This document shows positions 53,221 through 64,000 of a DNA stretch of 64,000 nucleotides, in pieces; the stretch's first letter is position 1; the number at the start of each line of letters is the position of its first letter. The DNA lies in NCBI GenBank assembly GCA_963995525.1, contig OZ023214.1, positions 30,997,518 through 31,061,517 on the forward strand. Direction: 5' to 3'. Source of the stretch: Escarpia spicata. Taxonomy: Eukaryota; Annelida; Polychaeta; Sabellida; Siboglinidae. The translations under genes and the position numbers were made by a program. Below the pieces are notes generated by a model. The model was not told where the DNA came from. It was given only the letters and a program-made list of their open reading frames with translations, and did no database searches.

Positions 53221-54540
53221 AATTGCCTGGTCCTGACTAATTGCTTTCTTTGACTGAGTTGCTTGGGTCATTACTGGATATGTCTAGTGTGCACTGCGCT
53301 CACCAAAGCTAGCTGTATCTACTGACCGCAGGCCAGTGACAATCAATCATCACAGGAAATTCTAGAATGCATAAAATAATATCCAATAAAGCAGTTAATT
53401 GAATGTTAATTGAGATGTTTTAAATTAACATCTTCCAGAAATTTTAATTAATTAAATGAAATTAAGGTAATCTCTTTGTACTGGGTTATGGTGATGTTTC
53501 TCTTGCCCTAACTCTAGGCCTTGTTATCACGCTGACAGAGTCATTGACAGGGGTATCATCTGAAGACTCTTTCCACCATGATAACCTTTAAATTATTATC
53601 ATATTAAAATATTATGATGTTAAATTGGTGTCTTCTGTTCCAAAGATTATACTTTGTTTGTGGTTAGTATGCTATGCAATTAATTAAATAGTCATTCATG
53701 GAATGCCACAAAGGTATGTTTCTATTAATCGCAAGAACGTTTCTCAAATTGTGTCTTTTTTATAAAACAGTATAAGTGGTTTAGTATATCCACATTCTAT
53801 GCAAACATACCATTGCCTAGCCCAAGGTATTGATAATCCGTTAGTATACACGGTTTTGGCCAATAGGCGTCTTTTTATGAGATATTAATTTCGGTGGTTT
53901 ATGTTCGTAAGTACTTCACTCAAATCAACTTTCCCAAACGTTTATTTGCACAACGTTGTCGGAATATATATTATATATTTAGCACCACGATATCTTCTTA
54001 TTTTTGCTAAAAATGGCATAGAACATTAGACAGTTGAATAAGACTAGTGGGCACTCGTTTTCGCCAAAACTTGAGTTTTGCCTAACTTTGATACCTCAGT
54101 GAGTTAGCTCCGATATTGAACATTATCCTAGGCGTATTTACGTTTAAGAATATTGTGTCTTACGCCTTTTTGAGGCGTAAATAATGACCCGGTTTACATA
54201 AACATTCGCTGCTATATCGCTCATTTGACGCTCGTGGTGCGGCAACGCACGACCCCAACGGCGCAGACTAGTGCAAACCGGGTCGCTATTTAGGTTTCAA
54301 AAGGGTCCGGATTGCGTCTTTGCGTTTACTTATGAAAAAATAACAGGTGCTTTTAAGCCACGCCCAGCACGCTCGTGGTTGGTTGCTAGGCAAGGAGCGT
54401 TTGACACAAGTGTCATGCGCGTTTCATTTTGTTTTTCGCGGGAATGTGTCAGGGCTTGTTATATGTCAACAAAGGGCTATAGTACACTGACTAATTTTAT
54501 GAACAGGTAGGCAGTGCTATACGTATACGTACGTTCATCC
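53221..54540. other. no recognisable gene
   Basis: Non-coding by inspection. An open frame of 79 codons at 54,271-54,510 has no recognisable features. Confidence 0.4.
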
Positions 54541-56455
54541 AGATTGTATTATTTAGCGTTTAATTTAGACTGATACTGATTAGGACAGTCTCGAAATCCA
54601 TTAATTGTAAATGTTGTCATACTGTTTTCTTAACACGTCATTGTAAACACGAAACAAATAGGTGCAATGTGGAACAGCAATTACCTTTACATTCATGTAA
54701 TAAAATTCTTTGACTGTAATCGAGCTAGCATATTAGGGAAGACTATTCTCAATATAGTAATGTAATCGCGGTCTTCAAGCTTTATTATGAATATTTGCGA
54801 TGGGATCGCATGCAACGGGATGATCCCCGTGTGCATTTGTGTATGCCATCGTAAGTACGAACGTAATTTATTAAAGGGAAACAAAATGCAATTGTGTTGG
54901 GCCTATACACCTAAGGGAATTAACACAATCTAAACGGTTGCTATTACAATCAACGATAGCACACCTGTGATTTATTTTCAAAGTGGGAGATTCTAGTGGG
55001 ATCTCACAGTTCCCGACGGCTGGCATGTTGAAACACGCCTCTTATGTTTCACCAATAAGCGTCTTGAGTTTCTTTCAACAAGACGCTGCGGAATGTCCCT
55101 GTTTCCTCGACATGTAGGACTATATACTCATATGTTAGTTTCTCTTATTCCCTAATATTCAGAGTTAAACATGCATCATGCAACTGATATAATGCCACGC
55201 AGTGCATCACGCGGAAGTAACATGTTTAGTAGTTAGAGCGCTAAAATTAAGTTTGGCGACTGGCGAATTGGGAAGAGTAGGCATTTAAAATTTCAGGCTA
55301 TCTACCAGAAGTGGGCTATTCGTGAAATTTAAATAATTGTCTTCAACAAGGTTATTCTAGTAAACTGTTAGCGCGATATTCTTGATTGTAGTTGCTGATG
55401 ATTAGTTTCTTTTTTATTAACTCTTAGATGCATAGGCCTAAAAAGATGCCTTTTGTTTCCCTTTGACTTATTGTCAGTATATTACAACATGAACACAAAC
55501 ATGCTAATTATACCAGCAATATATAATATCACGTTTCGACGATTAATAAACACAACTCGTGCTAGTATTATTATGCAGATGACTTACATTAGCAGAAATT
55601 ACTCTATGGATACATTTACAGTAGCAGAACTAATATACAAACAGTAAAGTTCCATCGTCATTTTGAGTGATTAGAGTCATAATTACGTTAATACGAGTCT
55701 ATCACTCTGAGAGCAGCAGTGGACGGTGCGTGTACACGGGGCGAGTCTATCACTCTGAGAGCAGCGGTGGAAGGTGTGTACACGGGGCGAGTCTATCACT
55801 CTGAGAACAGCAGTGGAAGGCGTGTACACGGGGCGAGTCTATCACTCTGAGAGCAGTAGTGGAAGGTGTGTGTACACGGGTCGAGTCTATCACTCTGAGA
55901 GCAGCGGTGGAAGGTGTGTACACGGGGCGAGTCTATCACTCTGAGAGCAGCAGTGGAAGGTGTGTACACGGGGCGAGTCTATCGCTCTGAGAGCAGCAGT
56001 GGACGGTTTGTACACGAGGCGAGTCTAAAGAGCAACATGTCGGAGTCGATTGTCGGCAACAGAGTGTCGTGAAGTCGTTGCCAGAAGAGCGACTGTGCGT
56101 ACTCGCCGTCTCCCCACTCGATCAGAGTGCAGCGTGTCCGAGGATACATCAGTGAATGCAGCGTGCGACTCACCGATTCATGCTCTATTGGCTTAATATA
56201 GAGCATAACCAACGACGTATGGTCCCGTCAGAGCAAAGTGTCGCACCATTTGTCGCCACAGAAGTCTGGTGTCAACGCGAGTAGCACGTATCTGCTGGTC
56301 TCCAGCGATTGTACGATGTTTTCTGCGATGGGAAAGCCACGCAGCGAATTTCGATCGTACACGAAGAGTGACAACGCCCACTTGGTCAATAAGCTTGTGT
56401 GCCACCCAGTCCAAGTCGGCATTAGCATACACGACACAGGCATCATATTGGTAGT
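54540..56455. repeat. segmental duplication, copy 2 (partner 14,285-16,510)
   Basis: It carries the same order of blocks as copy 1 but lacks the 374-bp insertion, has a longer minisatellite, and keeps more of the TLR (to about 56,866). Confidence 0.85.
55695..56030. repeat. TLR 3'-end minisatellite, about 7 units
   Basis: Units of 45-48 bp share GAGTCTATCACTCTGAGAGC and GTGTACACGGGGC. This is the longest of three arrays, each placed at the end of a TLR-derived Toll/IL-1R coding region. Confidence 0.9.
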
Positions 56456-56866
56456 GACCGGTGTCACATGAAGATCCGTCGTCCTGTCGCTAATGGTGTT
56501 ATATTTAAGCAGTAGTATCAGCGCATGCGCCAACGATTCACGTACACAAAAACAGCAGAGTTAGTGTACAGAAGCTGACACTTCCGGTCACTGTAAGCAC
56601 TATCAGGAGACTAACACTTGCGGTCGCTTTAGCACACGACTCCTCCAGATCCTCAAGTGATACGCTCACGACACGCAGGTTGTGATTCTCAGCGCACGTT
56701 AACGTTTCTTTTGCCATGACACGTACACTTGTCGTCCGCAGCCAACGCAAGAATGTGAGCGAAGAGCAGGAATTACATGACAGAGGATTGCCGCTGATGT
56801 CCAGAAAGAAGTTAACTCACTCCGACAGTTCGTCTAACGAACCTCGAAGGTCTTCCGATAGAGACG
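56010..56866 (-). pseudogene. TLR pseudogene, C-terminal part
   Basis: The minus strand keeps the LRR C-cap end (WLRTTSVRVMAKETLTC), transmembrane helix and Toll/IL-1R domain of the TLR family. A deletion of about 20 bp near 56,229 and one of about 10 bp near 56,380 shift the frame, and there are further small changes near 56,450-56,540. Similarity stops abruptly at about 56,866 inside the last LRR region, where unrelated sequence begins. It cannot make a receptor. Confidence 0.9.
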
Positions 56867-57169
56867 GCCCAAAAAGACGTCTTTTGTTTCCCTTTCCTCG
56901 TGTTTACATGTGCCTGCAGTCCATAGTTTTAGTTAGTATATTACATTATGAACACAAACATGATAAATACATAAACAATATATAATATCACGTTTCGACG
57001 ATTAGTACACAAAACTGGTGCTAGTATATTATTATTATGCAGAAGAAGACTTACATTAGCAGAAATTACTCTATGGATACATTCACAGTAGCAGAACTAA
57101 TTTACAAACAGTAAAGTTCCATGACTTCCATCGTAATTTTGAGTTGTTAGCTTCATCTATAATAATAAT

Positions 57170-57242
57170 ATATGCATATTTATATAAATAAAAAAAAAAA
57201 CTCAAAACATAAAAACTAGTATATATATATATATATATATAG

Positions 57243-57273
<31 letters not shown>

Positions 57274-57365
57274 TCTGTATATGTATATATAAAACAATGG
57301 AAAATTAAAACTAGATGTCTAAGATATATAGATAAGTAAATAATATATATATATATATAAATAAA
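57170..57365. repeat. TA-rich microsatellites
   Basis: Several TA runs (57,215-57,270 and 57,340-57,360). Confidence 0.9.
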
Positions 57366-57439
57366 GTAACTCTAAAATGAACACATACAGAACTATCTAT
57401 GAACAACACAGATGTTTTATACAAAATGTCATAAATAAT

Positions 57440-57990
57440 TAAAACTGTACTAAAAAGCTTTGCAAAACAAGTAAATCAGTAATTGTCTTTTAAATACGTC
57501 CGTCGATGGAGCCTGGCGAATGGATAGGGGTATGTTGTTCCACAGTGTGGGTGCAGCCACAGAGAAGGTCCTGTCCCCTAGTTGCGTCTTTGACATGGGC
57601 ACAGCCAGCAGCAGCCTGCCCTCAGACCGAAGTGATCTTCTCGGATTGTGTTGCACCAGCATGTCTTTGATGTAGGATGGGCCTTCGTCGTGGATTGCCT
57701 TGTAGGTCAGTGTGAGCAATTTGAACACGATACCTCACAGGCAGCCAATGTAGTGCGCGAAGGACTGGTGAGATCGTCTAGGGACACGGGAAACAATGCG
57801 CGCGACTGCGTTCTCCACTCGTTGTAACTTGGCCAGCTGCCATGCGAGGAGGCCATGCAGTAATTCATTTAAGTAGTCCAGTTTTGACGTGACGAGGGCG
57901 TGGGTGGCTATCTGGGCCGTACTCACATCCAGATATTTTAGGATCTTCCCGATGCTCCCGAGAAGGTAGTAAGTTGACCGACACACCATG
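57440..57990 (-). mobile_element. L2-type LINE C-terminal fragment
   Basis: 57,735-57,989 reads ALVTSKLDYLNELLHGLL and LAKLQRVENAVARIVSR. 57,450-57,728 continues with FKLLTLTYKAIHDEGPSYI and FSVAAPTLWNNIP after a frame break. This is the same L2-type region as at 26,848-27,378 but a different family. Confidence 0.85.
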
Positions 57991-58089
57991 TTTACATGAG
58001 CCTACAGTCCATAGTTTGAGTCAACAATTGCACCAATATTCCTCGCTTTCAATATTGCCGGGATGATGCTCCACCCTCTTTACGTTAAT

Positions 58090-58190
58090 ACAAGTGTATC
58101 ACTCTGAGAGCAGCTGTGGACGGTGTGTACACGGGGCGAGTCTATCACTCTGAGAGCACCAGTGCACGGTGTGTACACGGGGCGAGTCTA
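58090..58190. repeat. TLR 3'-end minisatellite, about 2 units
   Basis: The unit overlapping 58,145-58,190 encodes the last 14 or so residues and stop of the complete TLR; the next lies in its 3' UTR. Confidence 0.85.
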
Positions 58191-60847
58191 TAGAGCAACA
58201 TGTCGGAGTCGGTTGTCGGCAACAGAGTGTCGTGAAGTCGTTGCCAGAAGAGCGACTGTGCGTACTCGCCGTCTCCCCACTCGATCAGAGTGTAGCGTGT
58301 CCGAGGATTCATCAGTGCACGCAGCGTGCGACTCACCGAACCGTGCACTATCGGCTTAATGTAGAGCATAACCAACGACTTGTGGTCCCGTTGAAGCGCC
58401 ATATTCAGAGCAAAGTAGCACCATTTGTCGCAACAGAAGTCTGGTGTTAACACGAATAGCACGTATCTGCTGGTCTCCAGCGACTGTACGATGTTTTCTG
58501 CAATGGGAAAGCCACCCAGCGAATTTCGATCGTACACGAAGAGCGACAACGCCCAATCAGTCTCCACTTGGTCAATAAGTTGGTGTGCCACCCAGTCCAA
58601 GTCGGCATCAGCATACACGATACATGCATCATACTGGTAGTGACCGGTGTCGCATGAAGACCCGTCGACCTGCCGCCAACGGCGTTTTATTGAATAGTAG
58701 TACCAGCGCATGCGCCAACGATTCACGTAAACAAAAAGCAGCAGAGTTAGTGTACAGAAGCTGACACTTCCGGTCACTGTAAGCACTATCAGGAGACTGA
58801 CACCAGCGGTTGCTGTAGCACACGACTCCTCCAAATCCTCAAGTGATACGCTTACTACTCGCAGGTTATGATTCTCAGTGCATGTTAAGGTGTCTTTTGC
58901 CACGACACGTACGCTTGTAGTCCGCAGCCAACGCAAGAATGCGAGCGACGAGCAGGAATGACATGACAGAGGATTGCCGCTGATGTCCAGAAAGAATTTG
59001 ACTCGCTCCGACAGTTCGTCTAACGAATCACGAAGGTCTTCTGATAGAGACGACATGTGATTTCTTGCCAGATTCAACGATTGAAGCGACGTGAGGCGTG
59101 AGAGGTTGAGAGAGAGCTGCCTCTTAAACAGATTATTGTTTAAATCCAGCATGCGGAGTTTTGTCAAATTAACAAACGCGTTTTGGTTGATTGTTTGAAA
59201 AGAATTTTGCGAGAGGTCGAGTTCTTCAAGTGATGTTAAGTGATTGAAGACGCGGCCATACACGGCTGTCCTTTGTGTTTGATTCTGGCTGAGTGCAAAT
59301 TCACCCATTTTGTTATTAGATAGGTTGAAGAATCGAAGATTGTCAAAGTGTATAAAGAAGTCGGCGGCAATATGTTGTAGAACTCCGTGGCTTATGTCTA
59401 GAGTTTGAAGTTGTCCCATACCTTCCCATGGCCCATTGAGGGATATAATGGCTTTCGAATTCGACATGTTTAGGTAAACAAGGTTGCATTTCGGGTACAA
59501 CGTAAGCGGCGGCGTATCAAGGACACCGAATGATGCTGACACATGATCGGCATAGATATATCGTAGTGATGGTATCATGTAGAACACGTCCTTACTAGGC
59601 CCACTTTGCATCAATGTTGCATTGTTTTCATGCTGCGTTGTTCTGTCGTTAAACATGAATGGTACAGGTTGACGAAATTCAGTGTCAAATGGACGATTAT
59701 CAGTAGAACAATATTGTATTCTAAATTCGTCAGGTAAATTAAAACAATGTGATATATCGACAGCTATCAACTGAGGCGGAAATGTTCTGAGCACTTGCGA
59801 ACGTTTGACCCCGTGTCTGTTGAAAAAAATAATGCTGTTGAAACCAAAATTTAGCCACTGAACACTTGGCAGGCATTTTCCGAAGTATTTAGTATCAATT
59901 GCTATGATATTATTCTGACGAACTGACAAACGCCTAAGTCTCTTCGCAAACGGCGTATCGCAGACTTCTTTAAAATTCAAGATATTCGCTTCCCCTCCAA
60001 GTTCTACGTTATCCATAACTAACGAATCGATTCCTGAATTCTCCGTCGCCCACAGCACTCTAATCAATGCCTTGTATCCAATGTTGCTATTACACGCCAT
60101 ATTTAGGTTTCTTAGATTCGGCAAGTTCGAAAACGTACCGGGTGCGACCTGGCTGATGTGATTGTCTCGTAACGACAGCGTAGTGACGTTAGTGTCACGC
60201 AACGCACGGAATGTGGCAGCACTGATGTTTGGAACTCTCCCTTGGTAAAGATCTAATATTTGCAGGTTCTTGAAGCGCGCTATGTCTGCCGGGATGACAA
60301 TGTTACCAATGCCAGAAACGTGCAGCTCTGTCAACGATTCCAGCACGGACAGTGAACGGAATGGATACTCCTTAATACCCCTGGGGTCTGGCATCGCATA
60401 GTTTCGTGTAACTTTGAACACTTTCAGCGAGTGTAGCGGACGGTATAAGCGCTGTTGGAAACATTCGTTGCTCATGCACAAAGAATTGTAGCTGAGGTCG
60501 AGATGTAGTAGAGATCCCATGGCACTAAATGCATCCGGGGCGATTTGGTTCGACTGCAGATTGTTTCTGGACAAGTCTAAATGCCTCAATTCTGTCAGAT
60601 TACTGAAATCCGTGGGTCCTAGTTTGTTGATGTCGTTGTTGTTCAATAGAAGTGTAGTCGTGCCAGCCGGGATGTCAAGCGGTATTTGTGTCAGTTGTCT
60701 GTAGCTGCAGTTGACGTGGTCACCTTTGGCCCAAGCTGTTTCCTTGGTGACGAGACATGGGAGTGTCATACTTGCAGCAGCAACACTTCCGATAAATGTC
60801 AAATACAAACAGACGCCATGACAGACGATGTCGACGTTTATCTTCAT
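58145..60847 (-). CDS. Toll-like receptor, complete
   Basis: The protein has 900 residues in a single coding exon. In order: signal peptide (about 1-26, VCLYLTFIGSVAAAS), LRR N-cap (VNCSYRQLTQIPLDIP), an array of about 18-20 LRRs (for example TELRHLDLSRNNL and SLEELDLSQNSF), one LRR C-cap (NPLSCHSC to LEESC, about 635-680), transmembrane helix about 686-711, and a cytoplasmic Toll/IL-1R domain from about 740 with box 1 YDACIVYADAD, BB loop RNSLGGFPIAENI and box 3 FWQRL. The BB loop lacks the common Pro-Gly pair but keeps a Pro. It would signal through MyD88-type adaptors. Minus-strand TTTTAG about 20 bp before the ATG suggests a spliced 5' UTR. The C-terminal codons are part of a minisatellite unit. 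Confidence 0.95.
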   Translation of the reverse strand: MKINVDIVCHGVCLYLTFIGSVAAASMTLPCLVTKETAWAKGDHVNCSYRQLTQIPLDIPAGTTTLLLNNNDINKLGPTDFSNLTELRHLDLSRNNLQSNQIAPDAFSAMGSLLHLDLSYNSLCMSNECFQQRLYRPLHSLKVFKVTRNYAMPDPRGIKEYPFRSLSVLESLTELHVSGIGNIVIPADIARFKNLQILDLYQGRVPNISAATFRALRDTNVTTLSLRDNHISQVAPGTFSNLPNLRNLNMACNSNIGYKALIRVLWATENSGIDSLVMDNVELGGEANILNFKEVCDTPFAKRLRRLSVRQNNIIAIDTKYFGKCLPSVQWLNFGFNSIIFFNRHGVKRSQVLRTFPPQLIAVDISHCFNLPDEFRIQYCSTDNRPFDTEFRQPVPFMFNDRTTQHENNATLMQSGPSKDVFYMIPSLRYIYADHVSASFGVLDTPPLTLYPKCNLVYLNMSNSKAIISLNGPWEGMGQLQTLDISHGVLQHIAADFFIHFDNLRFFNLSNNKMGEFALSQNQTQRTAVYGRVFNHLTSLEELDLSQNSFQTINQNAFVNLTKLRMLDLNNNLFKRQLSLNLSRLTSLQSLNLARNHMSSLSEDLRDSLDELSERVKFFLDISGNPLSCHSCSSLAFLRWLRTTSVRVVAKDTLTCTENHNLRVVSVSLEDLEESCATATAGVSLLIVLTVTGSVSFCTLTLLLFVYVNRWRMRWYYYSIKRRWRQVDGSSCDTGHYQYDACIVYADADLDWVAHQLIDQVETDWALSLFVYDRNSLGGFPIAENIVQSLETSRYVLFVLTPDFCCDKWCYFALNMALQRDHKSLVMLYIKPIVHGSVSRTLRALMNPRTRYTLIEWGDGEYAQSLFWQRLHDTLLPTTDSDMLLYRLAPCTHRALVLSE

Positions 60848-60956
60848 AACTGCTTCTTGAGTCCGCTAAAATAAAATAGGTTTACGTAAATCGTTTTTAT
60901 AATATTTTAACGTAGTAATATTTTCACTATATGAATTCTAAAACAGAATTTGTGTA

Positions 60957-61035
60957 TGTGTGTGTGCGTGTGCGTGTGCGTGTGCGTGTGCGTGTGCGTG
61001 TGCGTGTGCGTGTGCGTGTGCGTGTGCGTGTATGA
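60957..61035. repeat. TGTGCG microsatellite
   Basis: About a dozen GTGTGC units lie 110 bp upstream of the TLR ATG. Confidence 0.95.
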
Positions 61036-61194
61036 TGTACGTACGTATGTCTGTAGGTATTTTGGGAAAATGGGTGTACTGGGTTCAAGTATTCTCTGTT
61101 AAGGATTTGGAACATGAACAAGGACCGAATGTGTACCCTAAACCCTGACAACTGATAACATCAGTTTAGTTCTTTCGGGTAGTTGGTCTTTCCT

Positions 61195-61515
61195 GCCGTG
61201 GTGCGCAGTAGCGCAGCAGTAAGCGCTCCGGAGAGAACGCGTGTTCGAATCCTATGCGGCGGTGTCGAACCTTGGCGAAGTTCGTTTACGCTACATTGCT
61301 TCAGTTCACTCAGCTGTAGTAATGAGTACCTGGCTATAGACAGTGGTGGTTATTTGCGTACGAATAGTCTTCGCGCGTTAATTGCAGCATGGCTGAATGC
61401 TTCCCAGAGAAGTCGAGCTGGTGTTCGATTGAACACAGTCTGCCAGGGAGTAAAGTGTAAAGCGCTTCGAACAATCCTGAGGACTGGATACTGCGCTATA
61501 TAAGAACTTACCTTA
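61195..61515 (+). mobile_element. tRNA-derived SINE, second copy
   Basis: Box A-like (GTAGCGCAGCAGTAAGCGC) and box B-like (GTGTTCGAATCC) sequences are followed by the same body and the GCGCTATATAAGAACTTACC tail as 4,178-4,505. The box B is closer to consensus here. Confidence 0.88.
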
Positions 61516-61519
61516 CCTT

Positions 61520-62220
61520 TACATTCCTACAAAAAGGGGTGAATTAATTCTCTTTAAAAAAGAGAAACATGTCTGATCAACGGTACGTCCAAATAACGAC
61601 TATCTGTCTACAAGGGAGACGAGAATGCGTGATTATCCAACCATCGCACAAGAATGCATTCAACCGTTACATTCCCATGCCAATAGACATTAAACAAAGA
61701 CCCATTGGTCAATGCTGAGGATAGTAACCGGGGGTTATACTACTCTGTCCTGTTAAATAACATAGATGAATACATATTTTTATGTGATATGTGATATGGG
61801 GTATCCAATGAACTAGATATGTGGTGAATGGTGTTTATAACATACATTGTAGAATGAAGACATTTGTTCGGTTGGCGATCAGTTTCGATAACATTTATAT
61901 ATGTAATCACAGAGGGTTCGCTACAAGATAGATGAAGTATTTGCGACACGATGGTGTTCATCTGAATCAGAGGGGGACGATGCTGTATTTAAAAAATACG
62001 GTGTGCCGTACGAAGGTATGCGCTGAAATTAAATTAAACACGGGATTGCGAAGTTGTCGAGCCGTCCACAGAGCCGCTGCTGCTGCATTACCACCCCACA
62101 CCTCCACAAACACGTGTCCTTGTTATTAATAATTAATACATTCAGTAATTATTTCGGATAGTAAACCTGTAAAAGCAAAATAAGCTATTAAATTACGCAT
62201 GAAATATATCTATCTTATCA
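61520..62220. other. no recognisable gene
   Basis: Non-coding by inspection. Confidence 0.4.
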
Positions 62221-62469
62221 TAGTATGTAATGTATGTATGTACGTATGTACGTACGTACGGACGGGCGGACGGACTGATGTATGCATGCATGCATGTATG
62301 TATGCATGCATGTATGTATGCATGCATGTATGTATGCATGCACGTATGTATGAGAGACAGAGACATATGATATAGAAATAAAGCTAGTGAGAGACTCCTG
62401 CATTTAAAGATTTAAGGCATAGAAGCCCTGTGTCATACGTACAAATATACAGTGATTGTTCAAATTTCG

Positions 62470-62511
<42 letters not shown>

Positions 62512-62520
62512 TATATACGA
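62221..62520. repeat. ATGT/ACGT/ATGC and TA microsatellites
   Basis: A tetranucleotide tract (62,221-62,350) and two TA tracts (62,471-62,516) mirror those at 2,696-2,880. Confidence 0.9.
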
Positions 62521-62544
62521 AATTTGTTATATATAATTATGGAC

Positions 62545-62765
62545 ATATCAGTTTTATCACAGTTTTCTACGCCCAAACTTCGAATCACAGCATGAGGCGC
62601 AAACATTGTGACATCTCTTCTGCCGACGTGCCGCCAGTATAATTAGTTCCGATCGTTTTGGTGTACTATTTCAGCGTCGCAGCTACAATTAAACGAAAGG
62701 AATTCCCGCAAGAAATGTAATCTACGTTAGACCTAAAACTCATAGTTTCTAGTTTTTCGCCCGAT
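62545..62765 (+). repeat. TLR-flanking repeat block A, copy 3
   Basis: It matches 2,885-3,085 closely and ends where a minisatellite begins. Confidence 0.75.
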
Positions 62766-62846
62766 GGGCGATGCGATGGGCGATGCGATGGACGATGCGA
62801 TGGGCGATGCGATACGCGATGCGATACGCGATGCGCGATGCGATGG
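62764..62846. repeat. GATGCGATGGGC minisatellite
   Basis: Seven units of 11-12 bp vary between GATGGGC, GATGGAC and GATACGC. Confidence 0.9.
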
Positions 62847-62849
62847 TAT

Positions 62850-64000
62850 ACATTATAAAGGTGCCGCAATGAGCATGCGTACGCCGATAACGAGACTTAG
62901 GCAGCCATTTTTATTTATTTGTATTAAACACATTTCTTTTTGCGTTCAGAGCATGTGATGATGGCTGATGCCGCTGACTGTACGTATACGGTTACACATC
63001 TAGTTATTGTGCACAAAAGATTATGTGATTGTACTTCTAAATATTGTCTCGGACATCTACTGGGATTGAATTTAGCCAAACAAAAACGGGTGCCAGGCAG
63101 GCAGCCTCTTCGCAAAAACTAGACCAGGGATTTAAATAGATTACTTTATAACATGAAATATGTACCTATTCAACATTTTATTTGTTAAATAATTATTATT
63201 TCCATCTGGACATCCCTGATCGCAAATATAAACACAATTTTGTGTGCCTGCAGACACGATGAACCAGGGATGGTTAAGGTATTTCTCAATTTAACATTAA
63301 CCAACAGTTTTGAAGCCTATTTGTTTATATTTATTAATTAATGACATAATATCTGTTCATAATGCAAACATGTTATTTATGCCTTATATATATTTTCGCG
63401 CTAGCAGGCTTACGTACACAACATACTAAGGCAGGGGCAGTCCCCTTATAAACTATATACTAACAGGCCTTTTCAACAAGACGTTCTTTTATACCCAGAA
63501 TCGCCCTGGGGGGTGAAGACCTCTGACTTTTCTTTGAACGGGCAATAAACGTCTTGTTACTTTGCACAGGCCTGCTGAGCGCGAACAATCATACGACCTG
63601 TAATATTGCCATTGATTATCGCCAACGCACTCTTTAATAACCTAGAAATTTACATTATTTTTAGTACAATTATACAGTTTTAGAATATTTTATTATTTTC
63701 AATTATTTATTATTTTTATGAGACATTATCATTTTATTCTTCACCATTTTGAGGAAAGACAATGTCACAAGCATTTTTATTGTGTGTTTTATTTTTTATC
63801 CTGTTCTGCTGCTTCAAGAGGTCACGATTTTATGCTGTGCAAGCCACTTAGTCCCCAACAGTCGGCTGTCATTTTAACAGTTTCTAAGTACATAAGAACA
63901 CAAAATTCCTGGTCACATCTTCACAGTTTGCCATGTCTTAATCTTTGCTTTAATAGAAAGTTACTGCCAATCTCCCGCTCTAAGCCAACATTTAAATTGG
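62850..64000. other. no recognisable gene
   Basis: No supported feature on either strand. Confidence 0.4.

Noticed and set aside
55695..56030. CRISPR-like array of regular repeats
   Set aside because: The units are contiguous, degenerate and contain coding sequence of the TLR end; there are no distinct spacers and the genome is animal.

Overview
The window looks like nuclear DNA of an animal, most likely an aquatic invertebrate. The host sequence is AT-rich and packed with decayed LINEs, tRNA-derived SINEs, DNA transposons and microsatellites. The only clear host genes are Toll-like receptors (TLRs). A lophotrochozoan-type genome would fit, but nothing here fixes the species.

Layout: 0-3.3 kb holds the 5' part of a minus-strand TLR gene that runs off the left edge, plus its upstream repeats. 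3.3-14.3 kb is nested transposon debris (SINE, CR1-like, RTE-like and L2-like LINEs, a MITE) and a decayed relic of one Polinton gene at 5.4-6.2 kb. 14.3-16.7 kb is a segmental duplication ending in an ORF that encodes only a Toll/IL-1R domain. 16.7-22 kb is gene-poor. 22.2-26.2 kb is a decayed ISL2EU-like DNA transposon (THAP/DDE gene and a divergent YqaJ/SWIM gene, with a MITE in an intron). 26.4-33.1 kb is LINE debris and repeats.

33,115-49,303 is a complete Polinton/Maverick (adintovirus-like) element of 16,189 bp. It has terminal inverted repeats and a perfect 6-bp target-site duplication (TACGGA). Its left part carries cargo or early-type genes: a spliced minus-strand gene, an RPA-like single-strand DNA-binding protein, and a possibly alternatively spliced gene. 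Next comes a plus-strand virion block (minor capsid remnant, basic core-like protein, major capsid protein, adenain-like protease). It converges on a minus-strand block read from the right: NADAR-domain protein, packaging ATPase, two Polinton structural-type proteins, a small membrane protein, a DDE integrase with chromodomain, a Cys-rich protein, and protein-primed DNA polymerase B. Most minus-strand genes have their own TATA box about 30-40 bp before the ATG. Genes without one start 0-3 nt from the previous stop codon, which suggests coupled translation from polycistronic messages. The element is young (inverted repeats almost identical) but damaged: the major capsid gene has a one-base phase break, and a CA repeat of about 515 bp occupies the place where the N-terminal part of the minor capsid gene is expected.

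49.3-64 kb holds more LINE debris (including a composite also present at 8.6-10.3 kb), a second copy of the segmental duplication ending in a broken TLR pseudogene, and one complete intronless-CDS TLR gene (58,145-60,847, minus) with its upstream repeats and a SINE. A minisatellite whose unit includes the TLR C-terminal codons is present at all three TLR 3' ends inside the window.
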